This document shows positions 18,073 through 28,243 of a stretch of 64,000 nucleotides of DNA, one piece after another (the stretch's first letter is position 1; each line of letters starts with the position of its first letter). Source of the stretch: Caldovatus aquaticus. Lineage in GTDB: Bacteria > Pseudomonadota > Alphaproteobacteria > Acetobacterales > Acetobacteraceae. Below the pieces are notes generated by a model that had not been told where the DNA came from, did not search any database, and saw nothing but the letters and a program-made list of their open reading frames with translations. The position numbers and the translations under genes were made by a program. Location: NCBI RefSeq assembly GCF_019458025.1, contig NZ_JAHZUY010000014.1, positions 1 through 64,000 of the forward strand, given 5' to 3'.

Positions 18073-18840
18073 ATGCGCCGACGCACCTTGCTCGTCTCGG
18101 CCGCCGGCTTCGGCGCGGCCGCGACGCTTCCGGCCATTGCCGACGCCCGTTTCGAGGGGCTCCGGACGGCGCAGGCCGACACAGGCGCGGCCGCTCCGGT
18201 GGATGTGAACCTGGTGCTGGCGGTGGACGTCAGCCGCTCCATCGACGAGGACGAGGCGCGGCTGCAGCGCGAGGGCTACCGCACCGCGATCGCGAGCCCC
18301 CAGGTGGTGGAGGCGATCAAGGCCGGCACCTTCGGCGCGATCGGTCTCGCCTATGTCGAATGGGGCGGCATCGAGTACCAGCGCACCGTGCTGCCCTGGT
18401 TCCGCATCGCCGGCCAGGAGCAGGCCGAGCAATGGGCGGAGATGCTCGCCCGCGCGCCGCGGGTCTCGCTCTCCTGGACCTCGATCTCCGGCGGCATCGA
18501 GCACTCCCGGCGGCTGTTCGCGGAGAGCCCGTGGGAGGCGACGCGGCGGGTGATCGACGTCTCGGGCGACGGCGTCAACAACAGCGGCCCGCCGGCGGAG
18601 GAGGCGCGCGACCGGGCGGTGGCCGAGGGCATCACGATCAACGGCCTGCCGATCATGAACGACCGCCCGACCTTCGGCCGGCTGCCGCAGGTCCCGCTCG
18701 ACGACTACTACCGGGAGAGCGTGATCGGCGGCCCGGGGGCCTTCGTCATCGTGGCCGAGGACTTCACGAGCTTCGGGATCGCGGTGAAGCGCAAGCTGAT
18801 CCGCGAGATCGCGCGCGGCGCCGGACCGGCGTTCGCGTAG
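18073..18840 (+). CDS. DUF1194 / von Willebrand A-like secreted protein
   Basis: A 255-residue protein with an N-terminal export signal (MRRRTLLVSAAGFGAAATLPA; a Tat-like arginine run) followed by a VWA-type fold. The metal-site signature DVSRSIDEDEARLQREGYR and the later DVSGDGVNNSG match DUF1194 proteins, which are predicted periplasmic adhesion or metal-coordination modules of unknown function. GGAGAGG lies 6 nt before the ATG. It stands alone between opposing genes. Confidence 0.85.
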   Translation: MRRRTLLVSAAGFGAAATLPAIADARFEGLRTAQADTGAAAPVDVNLVLAVDVSRSIDEDEARLQREGYRTAIASPQVVEAIKAGTFGAIGLAYVEWGGIEYQRTVLPWFRIAGQEQAEQWAEMLARAPRVSLSWTSISGGIEHSRRLFAESPWEATRRVIDVSGDGVNNSGPPAEEARDRAVAEGITINGLPIMNDRPTFGRLPQVPLDDYYRESVIGGPGAFVIVAEDFTSFGIAVKRKLIREIARGAGPAFA

Positions 18841-18885
18841 CGGGGCACCCGCCGGCCGGCCGGGCCGCGGCGGCCCGCCCGCCGC

Positions 18886-19323
18886 TCAGTCGGTCCGGAT
18901 CGTCCCCTCGCGGATCATCCGCAGGCAGCCCTGCACCACCGGCGCGCAGGCGGCGTCCCGCGCCACGCCCAGCTCGTTGGTGCCGCTGATGCTGATGCGC
19001 GTCACCCGCCCCTCCACGATCTGGAAGGTCGCCCGGCACATGCCGCCGCCGGAAAGGTTGACGCTGCCCCCGGCCATCGGCACCGGCACCGAGACGCCGC
19101 CGCCGGGGGGCGAGCGGTCGTAGGTCCAGAACTCCCCGGCCTCCGAGCTCTCGCGCTTGTCCGCCGGGCCGGCGCAGAGCCGGAGGTCGTCGGCGCGCAG
19201 CCCGACCATCCGCGTGCGCGCCTCGTCGGCGAGCGACGCGTCGCGCGCCACGCAACTGCCGAGGGCGAGGAGAAGGGCGACCGGCGCGAACGCCGCCGGC
19301 GCCCGGCGGGGTAGCAGCGACAC
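18886..19323 (-). CDS. hypothetical lipoprotein
   Basis: A 145-residue protein with a signal peptide and lipobox (LLLALGSC, Cys at about residue 24), so it should be lipid-anchored in the envelope. The mature part contains RMVGLRADDLRLCAGPADKRE and a C-terminal GRVTRISISGTNELGVARDAACAPVVQGCLR. This pattern of paired cysteines is seen in small uncharacterised alphaproteobacterial lipoproteins, some near SmpA/BamE-like proteins. I see no enzymatic motif. Confidence 0.75.
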   Translation of the reverse strand: MSLLPRRAPAAFAPVALLLALGSCVARDASLADEARTRMVGLRADDLRLCAGPADKRESSEAGEFWTYDRSPPGGGVSVPVPMAGGSVNLSGGGMCRATFQIVEGRVTRISISGTNELGVARDAACAPVVQGCLRMIREGTIRTD

Positions 19324-19487
19324 GCCGGCTTCTTAAACCGGAACGCGCCGGAGGTGAATTGCGGGACACGCCCGGCCCGCCGGCGCAACGGCGGGACCCG
19401 CCGCCGGCGCCGCTCCCGCCCGGCCGCGCGCGGCGCCGGCCCCCGCCCGCCGCCGGGAGGGCCGGCTCCCGCCGTCCGCGCCCGGCG

Positions 19488-19910
19488 CTACCGCTCCAGG
19501 TCCTCGAGCGAGAGCCCGAAGGCCGCCACGCCCTCGGCGAGGAGGTCGCCCAGCAGATCCATGGTCAGCAGGTACTGCGCCGTGTCGCGCCCTGCGCCGC
19601 GCTCGCGCGCCAGCCGCAGCGCCTCGTCCCACTCCGAGGCGTCGTAGTCGCCGCGGCCCACCCAGGCGAGGGCGATCAGCGCCGCCTGCTCGTCCTCGTT
19701 GAGGTCGTTGATGAAGGCGCGCAGCGCGTCCTCGGTGACGTCCTCCGCCTCCCCCTCGAGCAGCGCGGCCTCGCTGTCCTCGTCCCCGGCAAGCTGCTCG
19801 CGGTCGGCGGGGTCCTTGGCCTGCAGCGCGCGGGCGTAGTCGGCCACGGTCGCGACCGTCTCCAGGCTGATGCCGAGGTCCACCTCGTCCTCGTCGTCCC
19901 TGTCGGCCAT
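19488..19910 (-). CDS. DUF3775 family protein
   Basis: A 140-residue acidic cytoplasmic protein. The core reads ISLETVATVADYARALQAKD, then LRAFINDLNEDEQAALIALA, then WVGRGDYDASEWDEALRLA, as in DUF3775. The start at 19910 has GGAGGAG about 6 nt upstream. The N-terminal 30 residues are almost all Asp and Glu. Function is unknown. A copy of the dispersed repeat lies immediately upstream of its start. Confidence 0.82.
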   Translation of the reverse strand: MADRDDEDEVDLGISLETVATVADYARALQAKDPADREQLAGDEDSEAALLEGEAEDVTEDALRAFINDLNEDEQAALIALAWVGRGDYDASEWDEALRLARERGAGRDTAQYLLTMDLLGDLLAEGVAAFGLSLEDLER

Positions 19911-19928
19911 GGGCAGCTCCTCCATCAG

Positions 19929-20030
19929 AGCGGATCGCGGACGGCTGGAGACAGCCGGGAGCGTGAATCCGCTCGACCAACGACAGGCCGGAGCCGTTGC
20001 CGCGCGCACGGCCGGGCGGCAACGGCTCGA
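19929..20030 (+). repeat. dispersed intergenic repeat, copy B
   Basis: It begins GCGGATCGCGGACGGCTGG, continues through GTGAATCCGCTCGAC, and ends in a perfect 13-bp inverted repeat (arms 19991–20003 and 20016–20028) with loop GCGCACGGCCGG. The copy at 1985–2079 has loop GCGCGCGGCCGG in the same register. It sits upstream of the DUF3775 gene, on the strand opposite to it. Confidence 0.7.
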
Positions 20031-20149
20031 ACGCGCCCCGGGCAGGGGCGGGGCGCGCGCCGCTGCCCCATTAGGCCATGGCGCGGCCGGCGGTTCCACG
20101 GTCCCCTGCGCGCCGGCGCCGCTCCCAGGCGGCGGGCGGCGCCGCGGCC

Positions 20150-20869
20150 TCAGCGCCAGACGCTGCGGGGGTCCGTGGCCGCGTCAGGACCGGCAAGGGG
20201 GTTGCGCGGGCCCGCGGCCGCCGCGCCGGCGCCGCGGCCGCCGGGCCGCCCCGGCATCGCCGCCTCGGGCGGCGCCGGCGCCGCGACCGGCGGTGCCGCG
20301 CGCCGGGCGTGGTGCGGCAGCACCCGCCGCCGGAAGCAGTCGTGGAAGCGGTCCACCAGAGCGGCGGTGCCGTCGAGCGGCGCGGCGATGACCTGCCCGT
20401 CCGGCAGCCGCACCGTCAGCCGGTGCCCCTGCCGCAGCGCCGCCAGGATGCGCGCCGCGCTGTCGGGGGCGGCCGAGAGGTCCACCTCGATCCGGTCGGG
20501 CGCGGCCTGCGCGGCGCGCAGGACGGCGCCGTAGGGCGCCGGGCCGCCCTCGATCTCCAGCCGCACCAGCCCCGTGGTGCCGGGCGGGATGCGCCAGCGC
20601 AGATCGCGCAGCGAGAGGCGGAACGCGAAGGGCTGGCTCAGCATCGCCAGCCGCACATGCCCGCCTGCCGTCCCGGCGGGGCGCTCGCTCTCCAGGATGC
20701 AGGCGGCGCGCTCGCGCACCTGGCCGGTGCGGTAGAGCCAGGCGCCGGCGCGCTGCTCCTCGATCGAGCGCATCTGCGCCGCGCCGGGCGCGGGCAGGGC
20801 GAGGGCCGCCGCCAGCGCGAGGCGCGCGGCGCGGCGCGATCCGGCGCGGGAGGAGGCGGGCGGCGGCAT
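20150..20869 (-). CDS. hypothetical secreted protein
   Basis: A 239-residue protein with an N-terminal signal peptide (hydrophobic residues about 14–31, ending GAAQ). The body contains a beta-rich region (AWLYRTGQVRERAACILES, LRDLRWRIPPGTTGLVRLE) and RLTVRLPDGQVIAAPLDGTAALVDRFHDCFRR. This resembles uncharacterised periplasmic proteins that end in a helical G-(T/S)-x-x-L-x-x-F-x-x-C motif. The last 45 residues are Pro/Ala/Gly-rich. It starts 10 nt after the aldo/keto reductase stop, so the two are probably co-transcribed. Confidence 0.7.
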   Translation of the reverse strand: MPPPASSRAGSRRAARLALAAALALPAPGAAQMRSIEEQRAGAWLYRTGQVRERAACILESERPAGTAGGHVRLAMLSQPFAFRLSLRDLRWRIPPGTTGLVRLEIEGGPAPYGAVLRAAQAAPDRIEVDLSAAPDSAARILAALRQGHRLTVRLPDGQVIAAPLDGTAALVDRFHDCFRRRVLPHHARRAAPPVAAPAPPEAAMPGRPGGRGAGAAAAGPRNPLAGPDAATDPRSVWR

Positions 20870-20879
20870 GGCGGCGGCC

Positions 20880-21737
20880 TCAGCTCTCCCAGTCCGGAGC
20901 GAAGGACGGGTCCACCAGCCGCCGGTCCTTCGGCAGGGCGGCGATCGCGGCGAGGTCCTCGGCGTCGAGCCGCAGCGCCAGCGCCGCGAGATTGGCGCGC
21001 TGGTGCGCCTCGCTCGCCGCCTTCGGGATGGCGGCGACGAGGTCCTGGCGCAGCAGCCAGGCGAGCGCCACCTGGCTCGGCGTGCAGCCGTGCTTCGTCG
21101 CGATCCGCCGCACGGCCGGGTCGCGCTCGGCGGCGCCCTTGGCGACGGGGGCGTAGGCGGTGAGCGGGATGCCGCGCGGGCGGGTGATCTCCAGCAGGCG
21201 TGCCTGGGAGAGGTAGAGGTGGTACTCGACCTGGACGCAGGAGACCGCCTCCGGCGCGATCTCCAGCGCCCGGCGCAGCAGGCCGGGCGGGACGTTGCAG
21301 AGGCCGGTGGCGCGGGCGAGGCCGTCCTCCTTCAGCCGCCGCAGCGCGCCGAGCACGGCGGCGAGGTCCATGTCCGGGCGCGGCCAGTGGACCAGGAACA
21401 GGTCGGCATGGGCGAGGCGCAGGCGGCGCAGCGACGCCGCGCAGGAGGCGCGGATGCCCTCGGGCGTGAGCCGGTCGTACCAGACCTTGGTGACGACGAA
21501 GATCTCCTCGCGCGGCACGCCGGAGCCGGCGATCGCGGCGCCGATGTCGGCCTCGTTGCCGTACATCGCGGCGGTGTCGAGGTGGCGGTAGCCGAGCCCG
21601 AGGGCGGATTCGACGGCGCGCCGGCATTCCGCCCCCGCCATCGGCCACGTGCCGAGGCCAAGCCGCGGCATGCGGACGCCCGCGGCGTGCGGGAGGACGA
21701 GCGCCGGGATGGCGGGCGAGGGGGGTGCGGCGGCCAT
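20880..21737 (-). CDS. aldo/keto reductase
   Basis: A 285-residue NADPH-dependent oxidoreductase with a TIM-barrel fold. The catalytic tetrad is visible: Asp and Tyr in HLDTAAMYGNE, Lys in VVTKVW and His in FLVHWPRPD. The cofactor-phosphate region near the C-terminus is AIPKAASEAHQRANLAAL. It resembles the 2,5-diketo-gluconate reductase / YeaE-like group. The substrate is not predictable. The start at 21737 leaves a short disordered N-terminus of 15–20 residues before the fold. Confidence 0.9.
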   Translation of the reverse strand: MAAAPPSPAIPALVLPHAAGVRMPRLGLGTWPMAGAECRRAVESALGLGYRHLDTAAMYGNEADIGAAIAGSGVPREEIFVVTKVWYDRLTPEGIRASCAASLRRLRLAHADLFLVHWPRPDMDLAAVLGALRRLKEDGLARATGLCNVPPGLLRRALEIAPEAVSCVQVEYHLYLSQARLLEITRPRGIPLTAYAPVAKGAAERDPAVRRIATKHGCTPSQVALAWLLRQDLVAAIPKAASEAHQRANLAALALRLDAEDLAAIAALPKDRRLVDPSFAPDWES

Positions 21738-21810
21738 GCGCCGCAGCATATCGCCGGCGACGCCGCGAGGCACGCGCCGGGCGCGGGTCGTGCCGGCCCG
21801 CGCGGCCGGG

Positions 21811-22857
21811 CTACCGCTTCGAGAGGTCCACCAGCCCCGCGAACCCCGTCTCGGTGCCGAAGGCGAGCGCGGTGCCCGCGGCGTTCCACGCCAGCGCCGA
21901 GACCGGGCCGCGTCCCGGCGCCGCCACCGGCAGCACGCGCCCCGAGGCGATCTCCGCGATCGCCACCAGCCCGTCGGCGAAGCCCGCCGCCACCACCTCC
22001 TGCTGCGGATGGCAGGCGACCGCGGTGCACGGCACGCCGTCGCCGCCGGCGAGCTCGGTCGGCGCCTTGCCCATCGGCCCGCCGCCGAAGAACGGCCACA
22101 GCACGACGCTCTCCGCCCCGCTGGTGGCGAGCCAGCGCCCGCGGGCGGTGAAGCAGAGCGACTTGGTCTTGGCCGGGTAGCCGGACATGCGCATGTGCTG
22201 CCCGTCGGCGAGGCGCCAGCCGTGCAGCGCGTTCTCCTGCATCGCGGTCACGACGTGCGTGCCGTCCGGCGAGATCGCGATCGCGCCGTGGCTGCCCTTC
22301 CACTCCAGGAGGCGCGGCTTGTCCTCCTTCGCCGCGACGAACCAGAGCGAGCAGCCGTTGTAGTGGCTCGCCGCCACGCGCTTGCCCCTGGCGTCGAAGG
22401 CGACCCCGCCGACGCTCGAGGGGTGGGCGAGCGACTTCAGCGCCCGGCCGGCGGCATCGAGCAGGTGCACCGTCCTGCCGACCGCCGCCGCGCGCACCCC
22501 CGATTCGTGCGCCGCGACGTGCTCGACCCACCTGCTGCCGTAGCGCGCCAGCTCCTCAGCGGTGCCGTCCGGCGCGATGCGCACCAGGCGGCCGTCGTCG
22601 CCGCCCGAAAGCGCGCCGTCCCGCACGTCGGCGCAGAGGGCGAGGCAGGCGCCCGCGGGGTGCGCGGCGACGCTGCGCCACTCCTCCGCCGGCGCGCCCG
22701 GCGCGGCGAGGCGCACCGTGCCGTCGCCGAGGCCGAAGGCGCAGACGCGCCCCTCGCGCCCGAAGGCGACGCCGACCACCCAGGCCCCGAGCTCGGCCGA
22801 GCGGCCGCGGGCCTGGAGCAGGAAGTCGGCGCCCTCGATGCCCGCTCCGCCGCTCAC
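21811..22857 (-). CDS. WD40-repeat protein linked to a CobW GTPase
   Basis: A 348-residue predicted seven-bladed beta-propeller. Repeat-like segments occur throughout, for example [62 protein letters not shown] and [18 protein letters not shown]. No signal peptide is seen, so it is cytoplasmic. Its ATG overlaps the stop of the CobW gene by 4 nt, which implies coupled translation. The same pairing occurs in other alphaproteobacteria, suggesting a partner or scaffold role in metal homeostasis. That role is inferred. Confidence 0.83.
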   Translation of the reverse strand: MSGGAGIEGADFLLQARGRSAELGAWVVGVAFGREGRVCAFGLGDGTVRLAAPGAPAEEWRSVAAHPAGACLALCADVRDGALSGGDDGRLVRIAPDGTAEELARYGSRWVEHVAAHESGVRAAAVGRTVHLLDAAGRALKSLAHPSSVGGVAFDARGKRVAASHYNGCSLWFVAAKEDKPRLLEWKGSHGAIAISPDGTHVVTAMQENALHGWRLADGQHMRMSGYPAKTKSLCFTARGRWLATSGAESVVLWPFFGGGPMGKAPTELAGGDGVPCTAVACHPQQEVVAAGFADGLVAIAEIASGRVLPVAAPGRGPVSALAWNAAGTALAFGTETGFAGLVDLSKR

Positions 22858-23876
22858 GTCCGGTCCGTCCCGGCCGCCGCCGGCGCCTCCGCCTGGCAGG
22901 CCTCGAAGCCGCGGCGCAGCGCCGGGCGGTTGAGGTCGCGGCCGATGAAGACGATGCGGCTGCGGCGCGGCTCGCCCTCGCGCCAGGGACCGATGAAGTC
23001 GCCGTCGGCCAGCATGTGCACCGCCTGGAAGGCGAAGCGCCGGTCCTCGCCGGCGTAGTGCAGGATGCCCTTGGTGCGCAGCAGGTCCTGGCCCTTGGTG
23101 GCGAGGAGCTGGGTGATCCAGGCGTTGAACCGCTCGGGGTCGAGCGGCCGCTCGACCTCGAGGCTGACCGAGACGACGTCCGAATCGTGCTCGTGCTCGT
23201 TCCCCTCGGCGAGGAACTCCGGCTCGCGCTCGAGGATGCGCTCGAGGCTGAAGGCGTCGCGGCCGATCACGCTCTCGATCGGCACCGCGGCCCGCACCGC
23301 GCGGCGGATCTCGGCCCAGGGGTTGATGGCGCGGATGCGGCGCTCGACCTCGGCCGCCTCCTCGGGCGTGACGAGGTCCATCTTGTTGAGCACGACGATG
23401 TCGGCGAAGGCGATCTGCTCCTCGGCCTCGGGGCTGTCGGCGAGCCGCGCGGGCAGATGCCTCGCGTCCACCACGGTGACGATGGCGTCGAGCTTCGTGG
23501 CGCGCCGCACGTCCTCGTCGGCGAAGAAGGTCTGGGCCACCGGGGCGGGGTCGGCGAGGCCGGTGGTCTCGACGATGATGCCGTCGAAGCGGTCGCGGCG
23601 CTTCATCAGGCCGCCGATGATGCGGATCAGGTCGCCGCGCACCGTGCAGCAGATGCAGCCGTTGTTCATCTCGAACACCTCCTCGTCGGCGTCCACGACG
23701 AGGTCGTTGTCCACGCCGAGCTCGCCGAACTCGTTGATCACCACGGCGAACCTCCGGCCGTGGTTCTCGGTGAGGATGCGGTTGAGCAGCGTGGTCTTGC
23801 CGGCGCCGAGATAGCCGGTCAGCACGGTGACGGGGATCTGCGCCCGCGGGCCGGGGGCGTTGGTCGGATCGCTCAC
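22854..23876 (-). CDS. CobW/COG0523-family metal-chaperone GTPase
   Basis: A 340-residue G3E GTPase. Walker A is [12 protein letters not shown], the metal-binding CxCC is [13 protein letters not shown], switch elements follow in [10 protein letters not shown], and the base-specificity motif is NKMD. The C-terminal CobW_C domain starts near [15 protein letters not shown] and includes a short His/Glu stretch (EHEHDSD). Members deliver zinc or cobalt, often under zinc limitation. The start is a GTG at 23876 with AAGGA upstream, overlapping the previous gene by 4 nt. No Zur box was recognised. Confidence 0.9.
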   Translation of the reverse strand: MSDPTNAPGPRAQIPVTVLTGYLGAGKTTLLNRILTENHGRRFAVVINEFGELGVDNDLVVDADEEVFEMNNGCICCTVRGDLIRIIGGLMKRRDRFDGIIVETTGLADPAPVAQTFFADEDVRRATKLDAIVTVVDARHLPARLADSPEAEEQIAFADIVVLNKMDLVTPEEAAEVERRIRAINPWAEIRRAVRAAVPIESVIGRDAFSLERILEREPEFLAEGNEHEHDSDVVSVSLEVERPLDPERFNAWITQLLATKGQDLLRTKGILHYAGEDRRFAFQAVHMLADGDFIGPWREGEPRRSRIVFIGRDLNRPALRRGFEACQAEAPAAAGTDRT

Positions 23877-24721
23877 GAGGGGTGGTCCTTCGGATCGGAG
23901 GGTGATGGCTTCGGTCCGGATATGGGGGCTGCGCCGGCGCCGTGCCGCGCCTCCCGGTCGCGGCGGAGCGCGGCGCGCAGCGCGACCAGGCTGGCGAGGA
24001 GCGGCGGCAGCAGCGCGTTGCGCCGCTCCGGCGCCGCGGCGAGGGCGCGCGCCGCCGCCGGGGCGGCGAGGGCGCCGAGCGGGGCCAGGGCGGCGGCGAT
24101 CGCCTCCGCCGCCTCCCGCACCGCGCCCGGGCCCACGGGGCCGGCGCGCAGCGCCAGCGCCCGCTCGCCGGCGAGGCGCATCGCCGCCTCGTCGGCCGCC
24201 GCCAGCGCCGGCGGATCGAGCCGGGCGGCGAGGGCGTCGCGCAGATCGGCGTTCAGCGGCCCGGGGCCCCAGCGCGCCCGCGCCGCGCGGCGCAGCGCCT
24301 CGGCCAGCGCCGCCGGCTCCGGCACCAGCTCGGGGAGGGCGTGGTCGAAGCCGGCGGCGGCGAGGTCGCGGCGCTGGCGCTCGCTCGTCGTCGGGGCGAG
24401 GGCGAGCAGGGCGATCCGCCCGAGCGGCGGCGGCAGGGCGCGCAGGGCCCGCGCCAGGGCGAGCACCGGCGCCGCGGGCGGGCGGAAGGCGGCGACGAGC
24501 GCGTCGTAGGGGACGAGGTGCAGCCGGTCGAGCGCCGCCGCCGGCGCGGCCGCGGCGGCGGCGCGGGGTCCGGCGGCGCGCCGCCGGGCGGAGAGCCGCC
24601 CGCGCAGGTCGGGCCGGTCCGTCAGCACCAGCACGGCGAGCGGCCCCTCCGGCCCGTCGCGGGGGCCGGCGTGCAGCAGCACCGCGGCGGAGGGGACCCG
24701 GGGCAGCGGGCGGGGCGCCAT
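23873..24721 (-). CDS. hypothetical protein, first gene of the CobW operon
   Basis: A 282-residue Ala/Leu/Arg-rich protein I do not recognise. The 4-nt overlap with CobW (GTGA) and a start at 24721 support it as a real gene. Residues about 60–135 alternate hydrophobic strands with helices ([37 protein letters not shown]), loosely like a degenerate receiver domain. The C-terminal half is helical. Alanine content is extreme, so homology by eye is unreliable. Confidence 0.55.
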   Translation of the reverse strand: MAPRPLPRVPSAAVLLHAGPRDGPEGPLAVLVLTDRPDLRGRLSARRRAAGPRAAAAAAPAAALDRLHLVPYDALVAAFRPPAAPVLALARALRALPPPLGRIALLALAPTTSERQRRDLAAAGFDHALPELVPEPAALAEALRRAARARWGPGPLNADLRDALAARLDPPALAAADEAAMRLAGERALALRAGPVGPGAVREAAEAIAAALAPLGALAAPAAARALAAAPERRNALLPPLLASLVALRAALRRDREARHGAGAAPISGPKPSPSDPKDHPS

Positions 24722-24757
24722 GGCGGTCTCCGGCGCGGGGGGGGCGGGCGGCGCCGC

Positions 24758-26092
<1,335 letters not shown>

Positions 26093-26287
26093 GCGGGCGG
26101 CCCTCAGCGCGGTCGGGGGACAGAAGCGCAGCGCGGGCGCGGCGGCAAGCGGCGCCGGTGCGGCCGCGCCGCCTTCCGCTCACGAGACGGGGAGCGCGGG
26201 CGCGGCGCCCGCGGACACGGCTGGCGGAACGGCCGGGGAGGGGCAAGATTCCCCGGGCCGGGGGAATTCCGCGGGAGGACAGCCACG

Positions 26288-26668
26288 ATGAACGCCGTCG
26301 CGACCCCGATCCACAACCCGATCCTGCGCTACTGGCAGGGCCGGGGGCGTCTTGCCCCGCTCTACTGGGGCTGGGGCGTGGCCGGCAGCATCCTGCTCGC
26401 GATCCTGGTGGCCGGGCCGCCGCTGCTCGACCTTGCCGGGCTGCCCTGGGCGCTCGGCGGGATCGCGGTCGGCGCGCTCTACACGCTCTGGATCCTGGTT
26501 TCGATCTGGCGCTGCTCCGGCAACATCGAGCACCCGGCGCCGCTCGGCGTGCCGCGCGAGGTGTGGGGGATGCTGGCGCGCTGGCTCACCGTCGCCTGGG
26601 CGATCAACGCCGGCGGCATGGCGGTGATGCTGCTGCAGAGCCTGATCTATCCGGCGCTCGGGCGCTGA
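26288..26668 (+). CDS. small membrane protein, unknown function
   Basis: A 126-residue protein with an amphipathic N-terminus ([21 protein letters not shown]) and about three membrane helices (residues 28–48, 53–74 and 98–118). A GGGAGGA site lies about 10 nt before the ATG. The motif FWxWG/YWxGxxxLxxxYWxxG is seen in small uncharacterised inner-membrane proteins. It stands alone between opposing genes. Confidence 0.72.
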   Translation: MNAVATPIHNPILRYWQGRGRLAPLYWGWGVAGSILLAILVAGPPLLDLAGLPWALGGIAVGALYTLWILVSIWRCSGNIEHPAPLGVPREVWGMLARWLTVAWAINAGGMAVMLLQSLIYPALGR

Positions 26669-26714
26669 TCGCCGGCCCCGGCCGCGCGGGCGGCGCGCCT
26701 CGGCGCGGGCGCGC

Positions 26715-28202
26715 CTACCCCGCCGCCGCGCCGGGCGCCGCGGGGGCGGCCGGCAGCCACACCCGGAAGGTCGCGCCCCGGCCTTCCTCGCTCTCGATCA
26801 GCAATTGGCCGCGGTGGCGGCTGACGATGTGCTTGACGATGGCGAGGCCGAGCCCCGTGCCGCCGGCGGCGCGGGAGCGGCCGCGGTCCACGCGGTAGAA
26901 GCGCTCGGTCAGGCGCGGGATGTGCTCGCGCGGGATGCCCGGGCCGTCGTCGGCCACGCTCAGCAGCACGCCGCCCGGCCGCGATGCGCCGCGGGGCGCC
27001 TCCGCCTGCGCCACGGCGAGGCGCACCGCGCCGCCCTCGGCGCAGCCGTGCCGCAAGGCGTTGTCGAGCAGGTTGCGCACCACCTGGGCGAGCTGCTCCG
27101 CATCCGCCGGCTCCGCCACCGCCGTCCCCTCCGGCGCCAGGTCGAGGGCGAGCGTCACCCGCCGCGCGGCGAAGAGCGGCGCCATCGCCTCGGCCTCGGC
27201 GCGCGCCAGCGCGGCGAGGTCCGCGCGGCCCGCGGGCGGCGTATGCTCCGTGAGCTCGATGCGGGTCAGGCCGAGCAGGTCGTCGATCAGCCGGCGCATG
27301 CGCTCCGCCTGCTCCGCCATGATGGCGAGGAAGCGCGCGCGCGCCTCCGCATCGTCCTCGGCGGGGCCGCGCAGCGTCTCGATGAAGCCGATCAGCGAGG
27401 CGAGCGGCGTGCGCAGCTCGTGCGAGGCGTTGGCGACGAAGTCGGCGCGCATGCGCTCGACCGCGCGCTCGCGCGTGCGGTCGGAGAGCACGACGAGGAG
27501 GCGCCCGCCGTCGGCGAGCGGCGGATCGAGCGGGATCGCCGTCGCCGCCAGCTCGCGCGCCACCGGCACGGGGAGGGTGAGGTCGGCGGCCTGCGCCTGT
27601 CCCGTCGCGGCCGCGCGGTGCACCGCCTCGGCCAGCACGGGATGCCGCAGCAGCGCCGCGACGTCGCCGGAGGCGCCCTGCGGGGAGGCGCCGAACAGGG
27701 CGCGCGCCGCGGCATTGGCGCGCAGCGGCGCGAGGGGGCCCGCGCCGCCGAGCACCAGCAGCGGATCGGGCAGGGCCTCGACGATCGCGACGTCGGCGCG
27801 GCGCAGCGCGGCGAGCTCGGCGCGGCGCTCCTGCATCTGCCGGGCGAGGCGCGCGAGGCCCTCGGCCAGTTCGCGCACCGCCGGCAGCAGCGGCGCCGCC
27901 GCGCCGGCGGGGCGGGGCGGGGCCGGGGCGCCGTCCTCCGCCTCCTCCGCGGCGGCCTCGCGCAGCGCCGCGGCAAGGCGCGCCAGGTCGCGGAGCAGGA
28001 GCCGGGCGAGCGCGGCGGCGGCAAGCAGCGTCGCCGCCAGCGCCGCGAGGCCCGGTCCCGGCGCCAGCCAGCCGCCGGCGAGCAGCACGAGCAGGGCCGC
28101 CGCGGGCGCCCCGCCGAGCAGCAGGGCGGTGCGCAGCCAGCGCCCGGCCGGGACGGGCGGGACGGACGGCGCGCGGCGCGGCGGGGGACGAGCCGGGGTC
28201 AT
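26715..28202 (-). CDS. PhoR-like sensor histidine kinase without adjacent regulator
   Basis: A 495-residue kinase. Two N-terminal hydrophobic segments (about residues 22–70) are followed by a PAS-like domain (about 130–235). The HisKA box is FVANASHELRTPLASL with phosphoacceptor His261. ATPase motifs are NLLDNALRH, DDGPGIP, RFYRVDRGRSR and GTGLGLAIVKHI. The layout matches PhoR, but no phoB, pst or phoU gene is near. It starts 41 nt after the LpoA-like gene, in the same direction. Confidence 0.87.
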   Translation of the reverse strand: MTPARPPPRRAPSVPPVPAGRWLRTALLLGGAPAAALLVLLAGGWLAPGPGLAALAATLLAAAALARLLLRDLARLAAALREAAAEEAEDGAPAPPRPAGAAAPLLPAVRELAEGLARLARQMQERRAELAALRRADVAIVEALPDPLLVLGGAGPLAPLRANAAARALFGASPQGASGDVAALLRHPVLAEAVHRAAATGQAQAADLTLPVPVARELAATAIPLDPPLADGGRLLVVLSDRTRERAVERMRADFVANASHELRTPLASLIGFIETLRGPAEDDAEARARFLAIMAEQAERMRRLIDDLLGLTRIELTEHTPPAGRADLAALARAEAEAMAPLFAARRVTLALDLAPEGTAVAEPADAEQLAQVVRNLLDNALRHGCAEGGAVRLAVAQAEAPRGASRPGGVLLSVADDGPGIPREHIPRLTERFYRVDRGRSRAAGGTGLGLAIVKHIVSRHRGQLLIESEEGRGATFRVWLPAAPAAPGAAAG

Positions 28203-28243
28203 GCCGGGCGCCGCCGCCTCCGCTCCGCGCGCGCCGCGCCGGC

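Noticed and set aside
14635-18504. A 1,289-codon open frame on the minus strand over chvI and chvG
   Set aside because: It is the antisense of two well-conserved genes and its product is low-complexity; long accidental frames are expected at this GC content.
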